DNA from: Candidatus Defluviilinea gracilis | GTDB taxonomy: Bacteria > Chloroflexota > Anaerolineae > Anaerolineales > Villigracilaceae | Assembly: GCA_016716235.1 (NCBI GenBank) | Contig: JADJWS010000001.1 | Location: 62,001-126,000 of the forward strand | DNA: 64,000 nt | Reading direction: 5' to 3' | Shown: positions 40,542 through 48,979 of the stretch, in pieces | Layout of the letters: the number at the start of each line of letters is the position of its first letter | Numbering within the stretch: position 1 is the first letter of the stretch | The notes under the pieces: generated by a model | Told to the model about the DNA's origin: nothing | Database searches by the model: none | The model's input: only the letters and a program-made list of their open reading frames with translations | Program-made: the position numbers and the translations under genes

Positions 40542-41870
40542 ATGATCAACCAATGCTGGGCTGAGTCAAAGCGGTATCGCGCCGCATTGATCTTTGCCGT
40601 CGTTTACGCCATTGTTCGCTTCGGCGCGCAGGCATACTTTTTTGCGCAGGCGCTTACACCGCAGGCTTTGGCGCAAGACACCTTCGCCGCGGCAGATCTG
40701 CAATTTGCCTACATCCCCGCCGCAGAACATTTCAGAGACCGGGAAGACCTCTACCTCAAAGGCTCGCTCGAGGTTCTCGAAACTCACTATCTCTACACGC
40801 CCGTATTCGCTTTTTTTTGGAGTCCTATCCTCCTCGCGCCGCTCAATATTCAGATACCCCTGCTCACCGTCATCCACCTGGTCGCCTATGGATTGCTTTA
40901 CAACCGCTGGGCGCGCCTGTACCAACGATACAACCTACAGGGCGCTGAAAAACTTTGGGCGCAACTCCTCCCGCTATTCCTCCTGTTCACCGTTTTCTGG
41001 GACGATCTCGCCATCCTCAACATCTATCTGATCATCGCGTTGTTCGCCACCTTTGGGCTTGAGGCGGTGCTGGAAGAAAACCTGCCATGGGCTTCTTTTT
41101 GGATCGGCGCAGTGATCATCCCCATCAAGCCGCACTGGGGATTCGCGCTCGGAATTCCCCTCCTACTTGGACAATATCGCTTCTTCCTTCGATTGATGCT
41201 GGGTACCCTCCTCGCCTATCTCGCCGTGACGGGAATCACCATCCTGGGAGGTGGCGCGGAGTACGTGGCGCGGCAATATCAGGATTACATCGCTTTCCTC
41301 TCCCGACTTACTCCAGATTTTCCATGGTGGGGACCAGACAAACCATTCTTCGGCTACAATCACTCGGTGTTGCAGACGATCCTGTATTATCTCGGCGTGA
41401 ACTCCTTCAACATGAAGCTCGCTTTGGTTGTAAAAGCCATCTTACTTATCCCGCTTGGGTTGGTCGCGTTGAAATTTCTTAGGAACCCCATCCAAAAAAG
41501 CGGACGCGAAACGCCCGAAACCGCGCTCGCGCTCGGATTCGCGCTCTACCTCGGCGCCTTCATCTGGCTGAATATGGTATGGGAGATTTCACTGGCGTTG
41601 CCAATTTTCGTTTACCTTCTCACAGTCGTCAAACAATCATGGGTCCGCGCCGCTCTATGGGCGCTCTTTCTTCCCTACGCCATATTGGACGTCTGGAGAC
41701 TGGCGAGCGTACTGGTGTTGGGATACGGCGTGATCTACGAACGCGTGTACATCCTCACCGACCCGATCCTGTATGTTCCATGGATCTTGGTTCTCATCAT
41801 CGTGTTTTATGGGTTGCTGATTCGATACCTCGCAAACGACTTGCAACAGCGCTTAGCGAAGCCTAATTAA
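40542..41870 (+). CDS. Multi-spanning GT87/DUF2029-like glycosyltransferase-type membrane protein
   Basis: 442 residues with about ten hydrophobic helices. An early periplasm-facing acidic segment (DTFAAADLQFAYIPAAEHFRDRED) with Asp/Glu near the first loop resembles GT-C enzymes such as GT87 polyprenyl-phosphate-mannose-dependent transferases. HWGFALGIPLLLGQ and WWGPDKPFFGYNHSVLQ are loop motifs seen in this group. It is the last gene of the run started at 34478 and ends tail to tail (8-bp overlap) with the minus-strand esterase. A glycosylated diterpenoid is possible, but the link is positional only. Confidence 0.65.
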   Translation: MINQCWAESKRYRAALIFAVVYAIVRFGAQAYFFAQALTPQALAQDTFAAADLQFAYIPAAEHFRDREDLYLKGSLEVLETHYLYTPVFAFFWSPILLAPLNIQIPLLTVIHLVAYGLLYNRWARLYQRYNLQGAEKLWAQLLPLFLLFTVFWDDLAILNIYLIIALFATFGLEAVLEENLPWASFWIGAVIIPIKPHWGFALGIPLLLGQYRFFLRLMLGTLLAYLAVTGITILGGGAEYVARQYQDYIAFLSRLTPDFPWWGPDKPFFGYNHSVLQTILYYLGVNSFNMKLALVVKAILLIPLGLVALKFLRNPIQKSGRETPETALALGFALYLGAFIWLNMVWEISLALPIFVYLLTVVKQSWVRAALWALFLPYAILDVWRLASVLVLGYGVIYERVYILTDPILYVPWILVLIIVFYGLLIRYLANDLQQRLAKPN

Positions 41871-43137
41871 TCCCTTCAAGAAACGAAATGATGGCGTCGA
41901 AATACGCTGTGATAATGCCATCCTTGTCGTGGCCAAATCCTTCCGCGGTTACGAATGTCGTTGGGACGCCAGCAGCGGCAAGAAGATTCGATAACTCAAC
42001 AGATTCTTGATACGGAACGGTTTGATCGTCGGTGCCATGGATGATTAGAAACGGCGGGTCGTTAGCGGTGATGTAATTATCAACCGGTAATTTGGCGCGA
42101 TCTGGGCAATCGCTGTAAGGCGAGCAACCGAATAATTCATAGGTGAGGGGGAGTATGTCGGGGGAGAGACTGTCAATCTGCGCGGTTGTGACGGAGCCGA
42201 AGAGATCGATCACTCCTGCAACCTGGCTTGAAACATTTGTGTTGCCTCCAGTTGTTCCCTCGAATTCGGGAAGGTCTGTCGTAACGCCCACCAACGATGC
42301 AAGCAATCCGCCGGAGGATGTGCCCAAGATAAAAATCCTATCGGGGTCAATATTCAATTGCGAAGCATTCGCGCGCAGGTAACGGATTGCGCCTTTCAAG
42401 TCCTCAACTTGAGCGGGGAAATACCCATCCAACATACTTCGGTATTCGACCGCCGCAATTGCGTAGCCCTCGGAAGTGAAATCGTCTTCAAACCCTTCGG
42501 CAGAGTTCAACCCCCCGGGACCAAACCCGCCGCCATGTATCCATACAATCACCGGGAAATTCTCACCGGTCTCTGGCTTGATAAGATTGAACTTTAGCTC
42601 AGTAGAACTTTCATTGGCATAGGTAACTATTGTTGACGTGTAACCGCCAGCGGATTGCGAACCATTTTGGCTGGACGGCGAACTCGAATCGGTCTCTTTA
42701 CCTGCCTTGATGGTCACCACATCATCCACTTCTTGACTCGGCACAAGAAGCGTTCCGTGTTCATCATAAAAGTCTAACTTGTACTCGCCCGGAGCAAGAA
42801 GTTCGTTGAGATTCGTCGAAGTATGATAAACATCTTCGATGCGGAAAAGTTCATTTCCCATAAGATCGTACACGACCAGAGTCAATATCGTATTTTCACC
42901 GAAGAGACGTTTTAGTTTAGGAAGCTTGTTGTTCCCATTGACAATGTACGAATAGGTTTCGCCGCTCGTATTTGGCGTTGAGATCGGAGGAGCCATTGTC
43001 GCGGCAACTGCGGTGTTCGCAGGCGGCGTTATAGCCGAGGGGCTTTCCGTAGCCGAGGGAGAAGAACACCCAAAACTACTTACAACAAAGATAAGCGCAA
43101 AAATACCAATCAACAGACGTCGTATCATCGTAAACAT
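41863..43137 (-). CDS. Lipoprotein esterase/lipase of the BD-FAE/HSL-like alpha/beta-hydrolase group
   Basis: Surface-anchored esterase of 424 residues. The lipoprotein signal (LLIGIFALIFVVSSFGC) puts lipidation at Cys24. A Pro/Thr linker and a roughly 75-residue N-terminal beta domain follow. The hydrolase has an oxyanion HGGG (VIVWIHGGGFGPGG), nucleophile Ser in GTSSGG, a likely acid in HGTDDQTVP and His in GFGHDKDG. The ATG at 43137 follows AAAGGATTG. The 8-bp tail-to-tail overlap with the GT87-like gene means no terminator lies between them. Confidence 0.88.
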   Translation of the reverse strand: MFTMIRRLLIGIFALIFVVSSFGCSSPSATESPSAITPPANTAVAATMAPPISTPNTSGETYSYIVNGNNKLPKLKRLFGENTILTLVVYDLMGNELFRIEDVYHTSTNLNELLAPGEYKLDFYDEHGTLLVPSQEVDDVVTIKAGKETDSSSPSSQNGSQSAGGYTSTIVTYANESSTELKFNLIKPETGENFPVIVWIHGGGFGPGGLNSAEGFEDDFTSEGYAIAAVEYRSMLDGYFPAQVEDLKGAIRYLRANASQLNIDPDRIFILGTSSGGLLASLVGVTTDLPEFEGTTGGNTNVSSQVAGVIDLFGSVTTAQIDSLSPDILPLTYELFGCSPYSDCPDRAKLPVDNYITANDPPFLIIHGTDDQTVPYQESVELSNLLAAAGVPTTFVTAEGFGHDKDGIITAYFDAIISFLEGIN

Positions 43138-43225
43138 AATAACAATCCTTTCTTTGGATGAATTTCGTTTATTCTAAGATAGGCACGTTGTAGGAATTTC
43201 ATGCGGAGGTAAAATTCTTGTAAAC

Positions 43226-43262
43226 AAACAGTCCCCACATATTGCGTATGCAGGGACTGTTT
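43226..43262 (-). terminator. Intrinsic terminator downstream of the DUF4173 gene
   Basis: Arms aaacagtccc and gggactgttt (43226-43235 and 43253-43262) with a 17-base loop. On the minus strand it is followed by a T-rich TTTGTTTAC. Confidence 0.7.
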
Positions 43263-43287
43263 GACCTTGAAGAAAAAACTTCACAGG

Positions 43288-44910
43288 TTAATCGCTGTAG
43301 TATCCCCAGCAGGATATTTCCTCGCCGCTGGGGGTTTTCACCATTGGCGGCGAATCAGAGTCTATGACCTTGTAGGTAGATAAATCGGCTTCGATCGTTT
43401 CAAAGGCGCGGTCGGCATTAATGGTCGAGAGATTAATTCCCTGCCACGGGGTCGTCTCCGCATCTTGATTACGATCATACCTCTGGCAAGCCAGCGCCGC
43501 GCCGATCTCTTCGCGTGTCATGAGAGGCAACGCCTTATTTTGAAAACCACCCGCCAGCGCAGGAACCGCATCATCGGACAACTCAAGAAAGTATTGCGTA
43601 TCTAATTCGACACGACCCCCGCGCGTGTTTTCCACTTCGCTTCCCTCGCCAGGCGTTTCAGCATATCCGTTGATCTCGCGTTGGATATTGTGCTTGACAA
43701 TAAACGCATCCACGTTGAGCAGACTCAACGAGACGATAAATCCCAGCGACGCCATGACCATGGCAAACCCGATGGCGCGTTCCTTTTTCAGCAGTTCCAG
43801 CGCGGCGACCACGATCAACAACGCCGCCAGCCAGAGCATGAACACGTGCGTGTACGTCCGCAGGCGCGAGAAGCCATAGGCGTTTTCATACAACACAAGC
43901 CGTTGGAACGCCGACACCTGCATCACGATCACCAAGCCGACCAGCACAATGCCGAACGTCGAAAAGACTCGCCGCCGGGTTTCCGATTCGCGTTTGGTGA
44001 TACTTCCCAAGCCGAGCAACATCAACAGACTGAAGAACGCCACCGCCACGAGTTCGCCAAATCCGCGCCGCGCGTATTCCGAATAGGTATAACCCTCGAT
44101 GTTGATATTCGCCTGCCCGCCAAAAAAATATTGAAACTGGATCGCGACAAAGGCGGCAAACAGGATGGTCAAACTTCCCAGCACGATGGCAGACTCGGTG
44201 AAACCGAGAAACGGCGGGACGAGATTCTTCTCCTCCACCTTGTCGTCCGATTTTTGCGCGGCGTGCAAGAATGCGCCCGCGATGGTATACGCGAAAATCA
44301 AAATGTACACCAGCCGAAAAATATATTCAGGCAGGTTCTCGATGTTGAACAGGTCAATGAATTCTTCAAATCGTTTTGCAAAGACAAGGTCAGCCGAGGA
44401 CAACAACGCGCCGAAGATGGCAATGACGGGCAACGCGATGACCACTCCGCGCAGGATGGACCAAAGCGGAGAAGTCCGCTTCTCACTCAGGGACGGCTGG
44501 TCGCGCTTTACTTCGGCATTGAACCCAAGCGGACGGGCGATCATGCTCGCGAGAAGAGTCAAATACCCGAAGAGGTAATCGAAGATGCGGTAGCGCGTCC
44601 AGTTGCCGCCGAGGTAGGTGAGCGCGAAAACGCCCATGAGGAAGAGAGTCATTGCAACGGAGAGGAAGACCGTCAGCGGTTCGCGGCGGAGAAAAACTGT
44701 CAGTGAAAGAAAAAGGACGGGGAGCAGAAGCAGACCTCCCCTGCGAGAGAGGCGAAGCCCGTCCGTCTGCAAAAGGTAGATTCCCGTCGCAAGACAAAGA
44801 GTCACCCACAAGATGAAGTTGATACCCGCGGGCTTTTCCCAAAAAAGAAAATCGAACGCCCAGCCAAGCAGGATGACGAGTAACCAGAATCGATTTGGAT
44901 TTGTTTTCAT
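43288..44910 (-). CDS. DUF4173/DUF4153-like integral membrane protein
   Basis: 540 residues with roughly ten to twelve transmembrane helices, including LVYILIFAYTIAGAFLHAA and YTYSEYARRGFGELVAVAFFSLLM (the latter typical of DUF4173). A C-terminal soluble stretch of about 110 residues (AALACQRYDRNQDAETTPWQG) follows. The start at 44910 follows GGAGG. A longer in-frame start 60 bp upstream lacks it. No biochemical function is known for the family. Confidence 0.85.
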   Translation of the reverse strand: MKTNPNRFWLLVILLGWAFDFLFWEKPAGINFILWVTLCLATGIYLLQTDGLRLSRRGGLLLLPVLFLSLTVFLRREPLTVFLSVAMTLFLMGVFALTYLGGNWTRYRIFDYLFGYLTLLASMIARPLGFNAEVKRDQPSLSEKRTSPLWSILRGVVIALPVIAIFGALLSSADLVFAKRFEEFIDLFNIENLPEYIFRLVYILIFAYTIAGAFLHAAQKSDDKVEEKNLVPPFLGFTESAIVLGSLTILFAAFVAIQFQYFFGGQANINIEGYTYSEYARRGFGELVAVAFFSLLMLLGLGSITKRESETRRRVFSTFGIVLVGLVIVMQVSAFQRLVLYENAYGFSRLRTYTHVFMLWLAALLIVVAALELLKKERAIGFAMVMASLGFIVSLSLLNVDAFIVKHNIQREINGYAETPGEGSEVENTRGGRVELDTQYFLELSDDAVPALAGGFQNKALPLMTREEIGAALACQRYDRNQDAETTPWQGINLSTINADRAFETIEADLSTYKVIDSDSPPMVKTPSGEEISCWGYYSD

Positions 44911-44992
44911 GCGCAGCCTCCAGAAAAATTTTGCCAAGCATAGCCTTGCCGCGCTTGCGGAGGCTCTCAATTACTATCAGAATTTGGCAAAC

Positions 44993-45080
44993 ATGTCACC
45001 CTGAGCGTTAGCGAAGGGTCTCGCTTTCCATGAGAGAGATTCTTCGCCGCAAAGAACAAGAGCGCGGCTCAGAATGACAT
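44993..45080. repeat. 'tgtcaccctgag' palindromic repeat, intact copy
   Basis: Begins atgtcaccctgagcgttagcgaagg and ends gctcagaatgacat. It lies upstream of the DUF4173 gene in a 450-bp gap that also holds a short ORF and two hairpins. Confidence 0.8.
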
Positions 45081-45212
45081 CGGTTTGGAAAATTACAACT
45101 TGGTAAGAGGCAGTTTTCGCCCATTGACATTACTTTTGAAGTGTGACATACTGCTGACATTCATTCAGGGGAACACACAAATTAATCGCCATCCTATAGA
45201 AAGGAGGAGGTG

Positions 45213-45269
45213 ATGTCTAACATGGATAGTAGTAACAAACCCAGCGCTGTGGCATCCCTCCTCAAGTAA
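45213..45269 (+). CDS. Possible 18-residue peptide with a near-perfect ribosome-binding site
   Basis: AAAGGAGGAGG ends 3 bases before ATG at 45213, opening a frame for MSNMDSSNKPSAVASLLK and a TAA stop. The peptide has no signal or membrane helix. Two inverted structures follow: gcgctgtgg/ccacagcgc and the GAAA-loop hairpin at 45293-45318. It could be a leader peptide, a small protein or a chance frame. Only the ribosome-binding site and the downstream hairpins support it. Confidence 0.4.
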   Translation: MSNMDSSNKPSAVASLLK

Positions 45270-45292
45270 GTCAAGGAGCCACAGCGCCCCAC

Positions 45293-45318
45293 CAACGCCG
45301 TCCGAAAGGGCGGCGTTG
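45293..45318 (+). terminator. GC-rich hairpin with GAAA tetraloop after the 18-residue frame
   Basis: Arms caacgccgtcc (45293-45303) and gggcggcgttg (45308-45318) around gaaa, with one wobble pair. No T-run follows, so an attenuator or RNA structure is as likely as a terminator. Confidence 0.45.
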
Positions 45319-45334
45319 TGGTACCCCTCCCTAG

Positions 45335-45401
45335 CCCTCCCCAAATACGACAATATAATTTTGTTTGCATACAAATTATTTCATGTCGTATTTGGGGAGG
45401 G
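45335..45401 (-). terminator. Long inverted repeat downstream of pfkA
   Basis: Arms ccctccccaaatacgaca (45335-45352) and tgtcgtatttggggaggg (45384-45401), with an A/T-rich 31-base loop that can pair further. It lies 22 bp after the pfkA stop on the minus strand. Confidence 0.6.
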
Positions 45402-45423
45402 TGCCGCGTAGCGGCGGGAGGGG

Positions 45424-46506
45424 CTATTCGTCGCCAAATGAAACGCCCATGCCGCGCGCCGTAAGGATGGCGTCGTCGTTGACGTCCACTCGTTTTGCGG
45501 TTGCGTTGACTTCCTCCAACGAAACATCTATGATCTTCCCGGCGCGTAACGCGACCATGCGGTCGAATTTTCCCTGCGCCGCCAAACGGACTGCCGCCGC
45601 GCCGAAGCGGGTGGCAAGCCAGCGGTCGAACGGAGTCGGCGAGCCGCCGCGTTGTAAATGACCAAGCACAGTGACGCGCGATTCGTATCCGTGCTTTTCG
45701 ATGTAATCGCCCACGCGCAGACCAATCCCGCCGAGGCGCGGAACGTAAATTTCATCGCCGCCGCGCGAAAAGACCTGTTCCCCGCCTTGCGGTTTCGCTC
45801 CCTCTGAAACAACGATGATGCTGAACAAGTATCCATCCTGCACGCGCTGACGCACCTGGGCGAGAATGGATTCAAATGTGAAGGGAATCTCTGGAATCAG
45901 AATCACGTCCGCGCCGCCCGCCACGCCCGCGTGTAAAGCGATGAAACCCGCGTCGCGCCCCATCAGTTCAAGCACCATCACGCGGTGATGCGCTTCGGCG
46001 GTGGTGTGCAGTTTATCAATGGCTTCGGTGGCGGTGTTCACCGCCGTGTCGAAACCAAAGGTCAACTCTGTGCCGCTGATGTCGTTGTCTATGGTTTTGG
46101 GAACACCGATAACCGGCGCGCCTTTCTTGCAGAGTTCATGCGCGATGTGCAAAGTCCCATCGCCGCCGAGGACAAGCAGGGCGTCCATTTCGAGGCGTTT
46201 GATTCCCTTGATAATCTCGTCTGAAACGTCGATCATCACCTCTTTGCCATCGCGGATCACCTTGCGCGCGTACGGGTTGCCGCGATTCGCCGCGCCGAGG
46301 ATCGTGCCGCCGCGCGGGAGCAGTCCGCGCACCGAATCGATACTGAGCGGGACGATCCCGTCCGCTTCGATAAACCCATCGTAGCCGTTGCGAATTCCCA
46401 ACACTTCGCTGTCGTATTCATAAATAGCGGTCTTCACCGCCGCGCGGATGACCGCGTTAAGCCCTGGCGCGTCGCCGCCGCCTGTGAGGATTCCGATTCG
46501 CTTCAT
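45424..46506 (-). CDS. pfkA: 6-phosphofructokinase (ATP- or PPi-dependent not resolved)
   Basis: Commits fructose 6-phosphate to glycolysis. 360 residues with the phosphoryl-donor loop LGGDGTLH (residues 114-118, with Gly at the discriminating position) and GVPKTIDND (Lys137). ATP-PFKs of the E. coli type have Gly at both positions and PPi enzymes Asp/Lys. A Gly/Lys pair is the group III pattern, for which both donors are known. MGRDAGFIALHAGVAGGAD and GHLQRGGSPTPFDR are family marks. TAGGAGACA precedes the ATG. It stands alone. Confidence 0.93.
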   Translation of the reverse strand: MKRIGILTGGGDAPGLNAVIRAAVKTAIYEYDSEVLGIRNGYDGFIEADGIVPLSIDSVRGLLPRGGTILGAANRGNPYARKVIRDGKEVMIDVSDEIIKGIKRLEMDALLVLGGDGTLHIAHELCKKGAPVIGVPKTIDNDISGTELTFGFDTAVNTATEAIDKLHTTAEAHHRVMVLELMGRDAGFIALHAGVAGGADVILIPEIPFTFESILAQVRQRVQDGYLFSIIVVSEGAKPQGGEQVFSRGGDEIYVPRLGGIGLRVGDYIEKHGYESRVTVLGHLQRGGSPTPFDRWLATRFGAAAVRLAAQGKFDRMVALRAGKIIDVSLEEVNATAKRVDVNDDAILTARGMGVSFGDE

Positions 46507-46642
46507 TGATTGTCTCCTATAACGCCAATGATACTCCAGAGTTCAATACGAACTGAACGCGAATTGCGTAAAAAGGTTATTGTTCCGGGTGACCATGATT
46601 GCCGGCATCCTACCGGCAACTTCAGTCCCTTCTCCCGCAAAA

Positions 46643-46664
46643 AACGACTGAAGTCGTTACTACG
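46643..46664. repeat. 22-bp repeat aacgactgaagtcgttactacg, isolated copy
   Basis: Contains the palindrome acgacttcagtcgt read in both strands. Three more copies form an array at 53653-53812. This one lies in the spacer between pfkA and the DUF2085 gene. Confidence 0.75.
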
Positions 46665-46776
46665 GCAAACCGCTTTACGTGACTCCGAATACAATTCGCG
46701 CAATTCGCTCATTTGCGGCATTCGCGTTAAGAATATTCCAACTTTGCGCAAGCCATGCAAAACCGGGCAACCCTTC

Positions 46777-46805
46777 TTGCAAGCAGACGTATATCCCCAT
46801 ATAAT
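46777..46805 (+). promoter_or_regulatory. Sigma70-type promoter of the DUF2085 gene
   Basis: TTGCAA (46777-46782), 17-bp spacer, TATAAT (46800-46805). Transcription would start near 46812-46813, on the ATG at 46813, giving a leaderless mRNA. It rules out the in-frame ATG at 46804, which lies within the -10 box. Confidence 0.7.
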
Positions 46806-46812
46806 GAACGCC

Positions 46813-47649
46813 ATGGAACAGGTAACGACTCAACCCAAATTTCAAAATCTTCTGCGCTGGATGCTTCCCATCGCGGCAATGTTTGCCTTCGCGGCGTGGT
46901 TCTTTATCGCGCCTCCCGGTCTGCTCGGCAAGGCGGACGGCATCGGGTACGCGGTCTGTCATCGCATCAGCGAGCGCTCCTTCCACATCGGCGACCGTCA
47001 ACTTCCATTGTGCGCGCGCTGCACCGGTGAATTCAACGCCGCGGCGATCTCGCTCATCTTCTTCGCGTTTGCCAGCGGGAAGAAAAGCGGATTTCCCGGT
47101 TGGAGGCTTGGCGCGCCGCTCATCCTTTTCTTCCTCGCCTTTGGGCTGGACGGATCGAACTCCTATCTGTATTTGCTCAAACAGACCTCCCCCGACGCCT
47201 TCAAAAATATTCCCAACCTGTATATCCCGAACGCCACACTGCGGCTCCTCACCGGCAGCGGCATGGGCATCGCGCTCGCTTCGATCCTCTTCCCCGCCTT
47301 CAATCAAACCGTTTGGAAAACCACAAGCCCCGAACGCGCGCTCGATTGGAAAAAACTCGCCATGCTGGTCGGCATTATCTTGTTGGTCGATCTGCTCATC
47401 CTCACCGACAGCCCGCTCGTTCTTTATCCTGTCGCCATCCTCAGCGCGCTCGGCGTCCTCACCCTGCTCACCATCGTCTTCACCATGACATGGCTGATGA
47501 TCATGCGGCAGGAAAACGCGTTCCACCGACTCAACGAAATGTGGATGCCCTTCCTCGCCGGGCTGACTCTCGCCCTTTTGATGATCTCGGCAATTGACCT
47601 GCTCCGCTTCAACCTGACGGGGACCTGGGGAGGCATCCCTTTGGGTTGA
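46813..47649 (+). CDS. DUF2085 membrane protein
   Basis: 278 residues counted from the promoter-adjacent ATG. The family core is YAVCHRISERSFHIGDRQLPLCARCTGEF, with two cysteines and two arginines near the first helices. About six to eight hydrophobic segments follow (RWMLPIAAMFAFAAWFF, LILFFLAFGLDG). No biochemical role is known. The gene is followed 68 bp later by a DUF4126 gene on the same strand. Confidence 0.85.
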   Translation: MEQVTTQPKFQNLLRWMLPIAAMFAFAAWFFIAPPGLLGKADGIGYAVCHRISERSFHIGDRQLPLCARCTGEFNAAAISLIFFAFASGKKSGFPGWRLGAPLILFFLAFGLDGSNSYLYLLKQTSPDAFKNIPNLYIPNATLRLLTGSGMGIALASILFPAFNQTVWKTTSPERALDWKKLAMLVGIILLVDLLILTDSPLVLYPVAILSALGVLTLLTIVFTMTWLMIMRQENAFHRLNEMWMPFLAGLTLALLMISAIDLLRFNLTGTWGGIPLG

Positions 47650-47717
47650 TCTACGCTTTTGGCTGACCAACGAGCGCTGGAGAGCGCTCTGCTACGCACA
47701 TGGAATAGGAGAAATTT

Positions 47718-48284
47718 ATGGAACTACTAACTGGAATCTTCACTGCTTTTGGGCTTTCGGCAAGCGCAGGATTGAACGCCTACATTCCCCTGCTCATCGT
47801 CGGGCTGGTGGCGCGTTATACGAATCTGCTCAACCTGAGTCAACCATGGGACACGCTGTCCAATCCATGGATCATCCTCATGCTTTGCGTCTTGGTCATC
47901 ATCGAAATGCTGGCAGATAAAGTGCCGGCGGTCAACCACATCAACGACGTGATTCAAACCTTCATCCGCCCTACTGCGGGGGCGATCGCCTTCGCCGCGA
48001 GCGCAAACGTGGTGACGGATGTCAGTCCCGTGCTGGCATTGGCGGCGGGTCTGCTCGTGGCAGGGACGGTGCACGTCGCCAAGGCAGGCGCGCTCCGCCC
48101 AGCAGTGACAGCAACCACCGGCGGCGCGGGGAACGTCCCTGTGTCTATTGCGGAGGATATCATCTCCACCGTGCTGTCCATTGTCGCCATCATCCTGCCG
48201 ATCCTCATCGGCACGCTGATCATCGTGGTCGGCGCGTTCATCATCTATTGGCTATACCGCCGCGCGAACCGCGTCACGACCTGA
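47718..48284 (+). CDS. DUF4126 membrane protein
   Basis: 188 residues, about four to five helices. The N-terminal GLSASAGLNAYIPLLIVGLVARY and central IIEMLADKVPAVNHINDVIQTF are typical of DUF4126. Function unknown. GGAGAAAT precedes the ATG. It may be cotranscribed with the small protein that follows. Confidence 0.85.
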   Translation: MELLTGIFTAFGLSASAGLNAYIPLLIVGLVARYTNLLNLSQPWDTLSNPWIILMLCVLVIIEMLADKVPAVNHINDVIQTFIRPTAGAIAFAASANVVTDVSPVLALAAGLLVAGTVHVAKAGALRPAVTATTGGAGNVPVSIAEDIISTVLSIVAIILPILIGTLIIVVGAFIIYWLYRRANRVTT

Positions 48285-48322
48285 TATAATGCAGGAAATC
48301 TTCCCAATCAGGAGACGCCATC

Positions 48323-48463
48323 ATGGACCAAATGCCCGTCGAGCCGAAGAAAAATAACACCACAATCATCATCGCCGCAGTTGTCGTTGTGCTTTTGTGC
48401 TGTTGTTGTATCACCGTTGGTTTACTATACCAATACGGCGACCAAATCTTCGGCACATTCTAG
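48323..48463 (+). CDS. Small single-pass membrane protein (46 residues)
   Basis: AGGAGACG precedes an ATG that opens 46 residues: a polar start (MDQMPVEPKKNNTT), one helix (IIIAAVVVVLLCCCCITVG) with four consecutive Cys, and a short end. It is followed directly by a strong terminator. The Cys cluster could be lipidated or metal-bound. Homologues were not recognised. Confidence 0.65.
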   Translation: MDQMPVEPKKNNTTIIIAAVVVVLLCCCCITVGLLYQYGDQIFGTF

Positions 48464-48479
48464 ACTGCTTCCACCAAAT

Positions 48480-48511
48480 GACAAACCTCCGCATCACAGC
48501 GGAGGTTTGTC
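48480..48511. terminator. Bidirectional terminator between the small membrane protein and the thiamine operon
   Basis: Arms gacaaacctccgc (48480-48492) and gcggaggtttgtc (48499-48511), 6-base loop. It serves the plus-strand small gene and, on the other strand, overlaps the end of the DUF402 gene. Confidence 0.85.
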
Positions 48512-48979
48512 GTTTAAGAACACTTGCTTCAACTCGCCCAATCCGATCAGCGCGTTCTTTCTTAGATCATCGGTCAAGGCAAGCGCGTCAAATTCATCTT
48601 CATCCAAAACGGTTTGCCTCCCGTTCGCAGAAACCCACAGGTCCAACGCCAGATCAACGTACGAGACAACTCCATCTTCGATCACAGCGGGTTTGCCGAT
48701 GTTGCAATACCAGCCTTTGATCTGCCCATCATCCCCGCCGTAGATGGCGAAGATGTTGTACCAACGGTCGGTGTAATAATATTCCACGAAGCGGTCGCCT
48801 TGTTTGAAGATCACATCTTGGAACGGCATATCGGCGCGGTCGAATAACGCCTCAAGCACAATGGATGTGTCGTCGCGGCGCAATTCGTCACCTTCGTATT
48901 CATACACCACCTCGCCTGCTGGATTCTTTTTCTGTACTTTGATCCGCAGGACTGCTTCGCTTGTTCTCATCCGAGACAT
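48494..48979 (-). CDS. DUF402 domain protein, last gene of the thiamine operon
   Basis: 161-residue protein of the DUF402 group. FVEYYYTDRWYNIFAIYGGDDGQIKGWYCNIGKPA and VSYVDLALDLWV with DEDEFDAL contain the aromatic and acidic residues that, in characterised relatives, bind a divalent metal and act on nucleoside polyphosphates. Its start overlaps the thiQ stop by 13 bases. A role in thiamine-related or nucleotide dephosphorylation is possible but unproven. Confidence 0.82.
   Translation of the reverse strand: MSRMRTSEAVLRIKVQKKNPAGEVVYEYEGDELRRDDTSIVLEALFDRADMPFQDVIFKQGDRFVEYYYTDRWYNIFAIYGGDDGQIKGWYCNIGKPAVIEDGVVSYVDLALDLWVSANGRQTVLDEDEFDALALTDDLRKNALIGLGELKQVFLNDKPPL

Noticed and set aside
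43681..44706. Long open frame (341 codons) on the plus strand
   Set aside because: It lies antisense to the DUF4173 gene, is extremely rich in Arg, His, Gln and Asp as expected for the shadow of a GC-rich coding strand, and shows no domain.
46804..46812. ATG at 46804 as start of the DUF2085 gene
   Set aside because: It lies inside a perfect TATAAT box spaced 17 bp from TTGCAA, so the transcript would begin after it.
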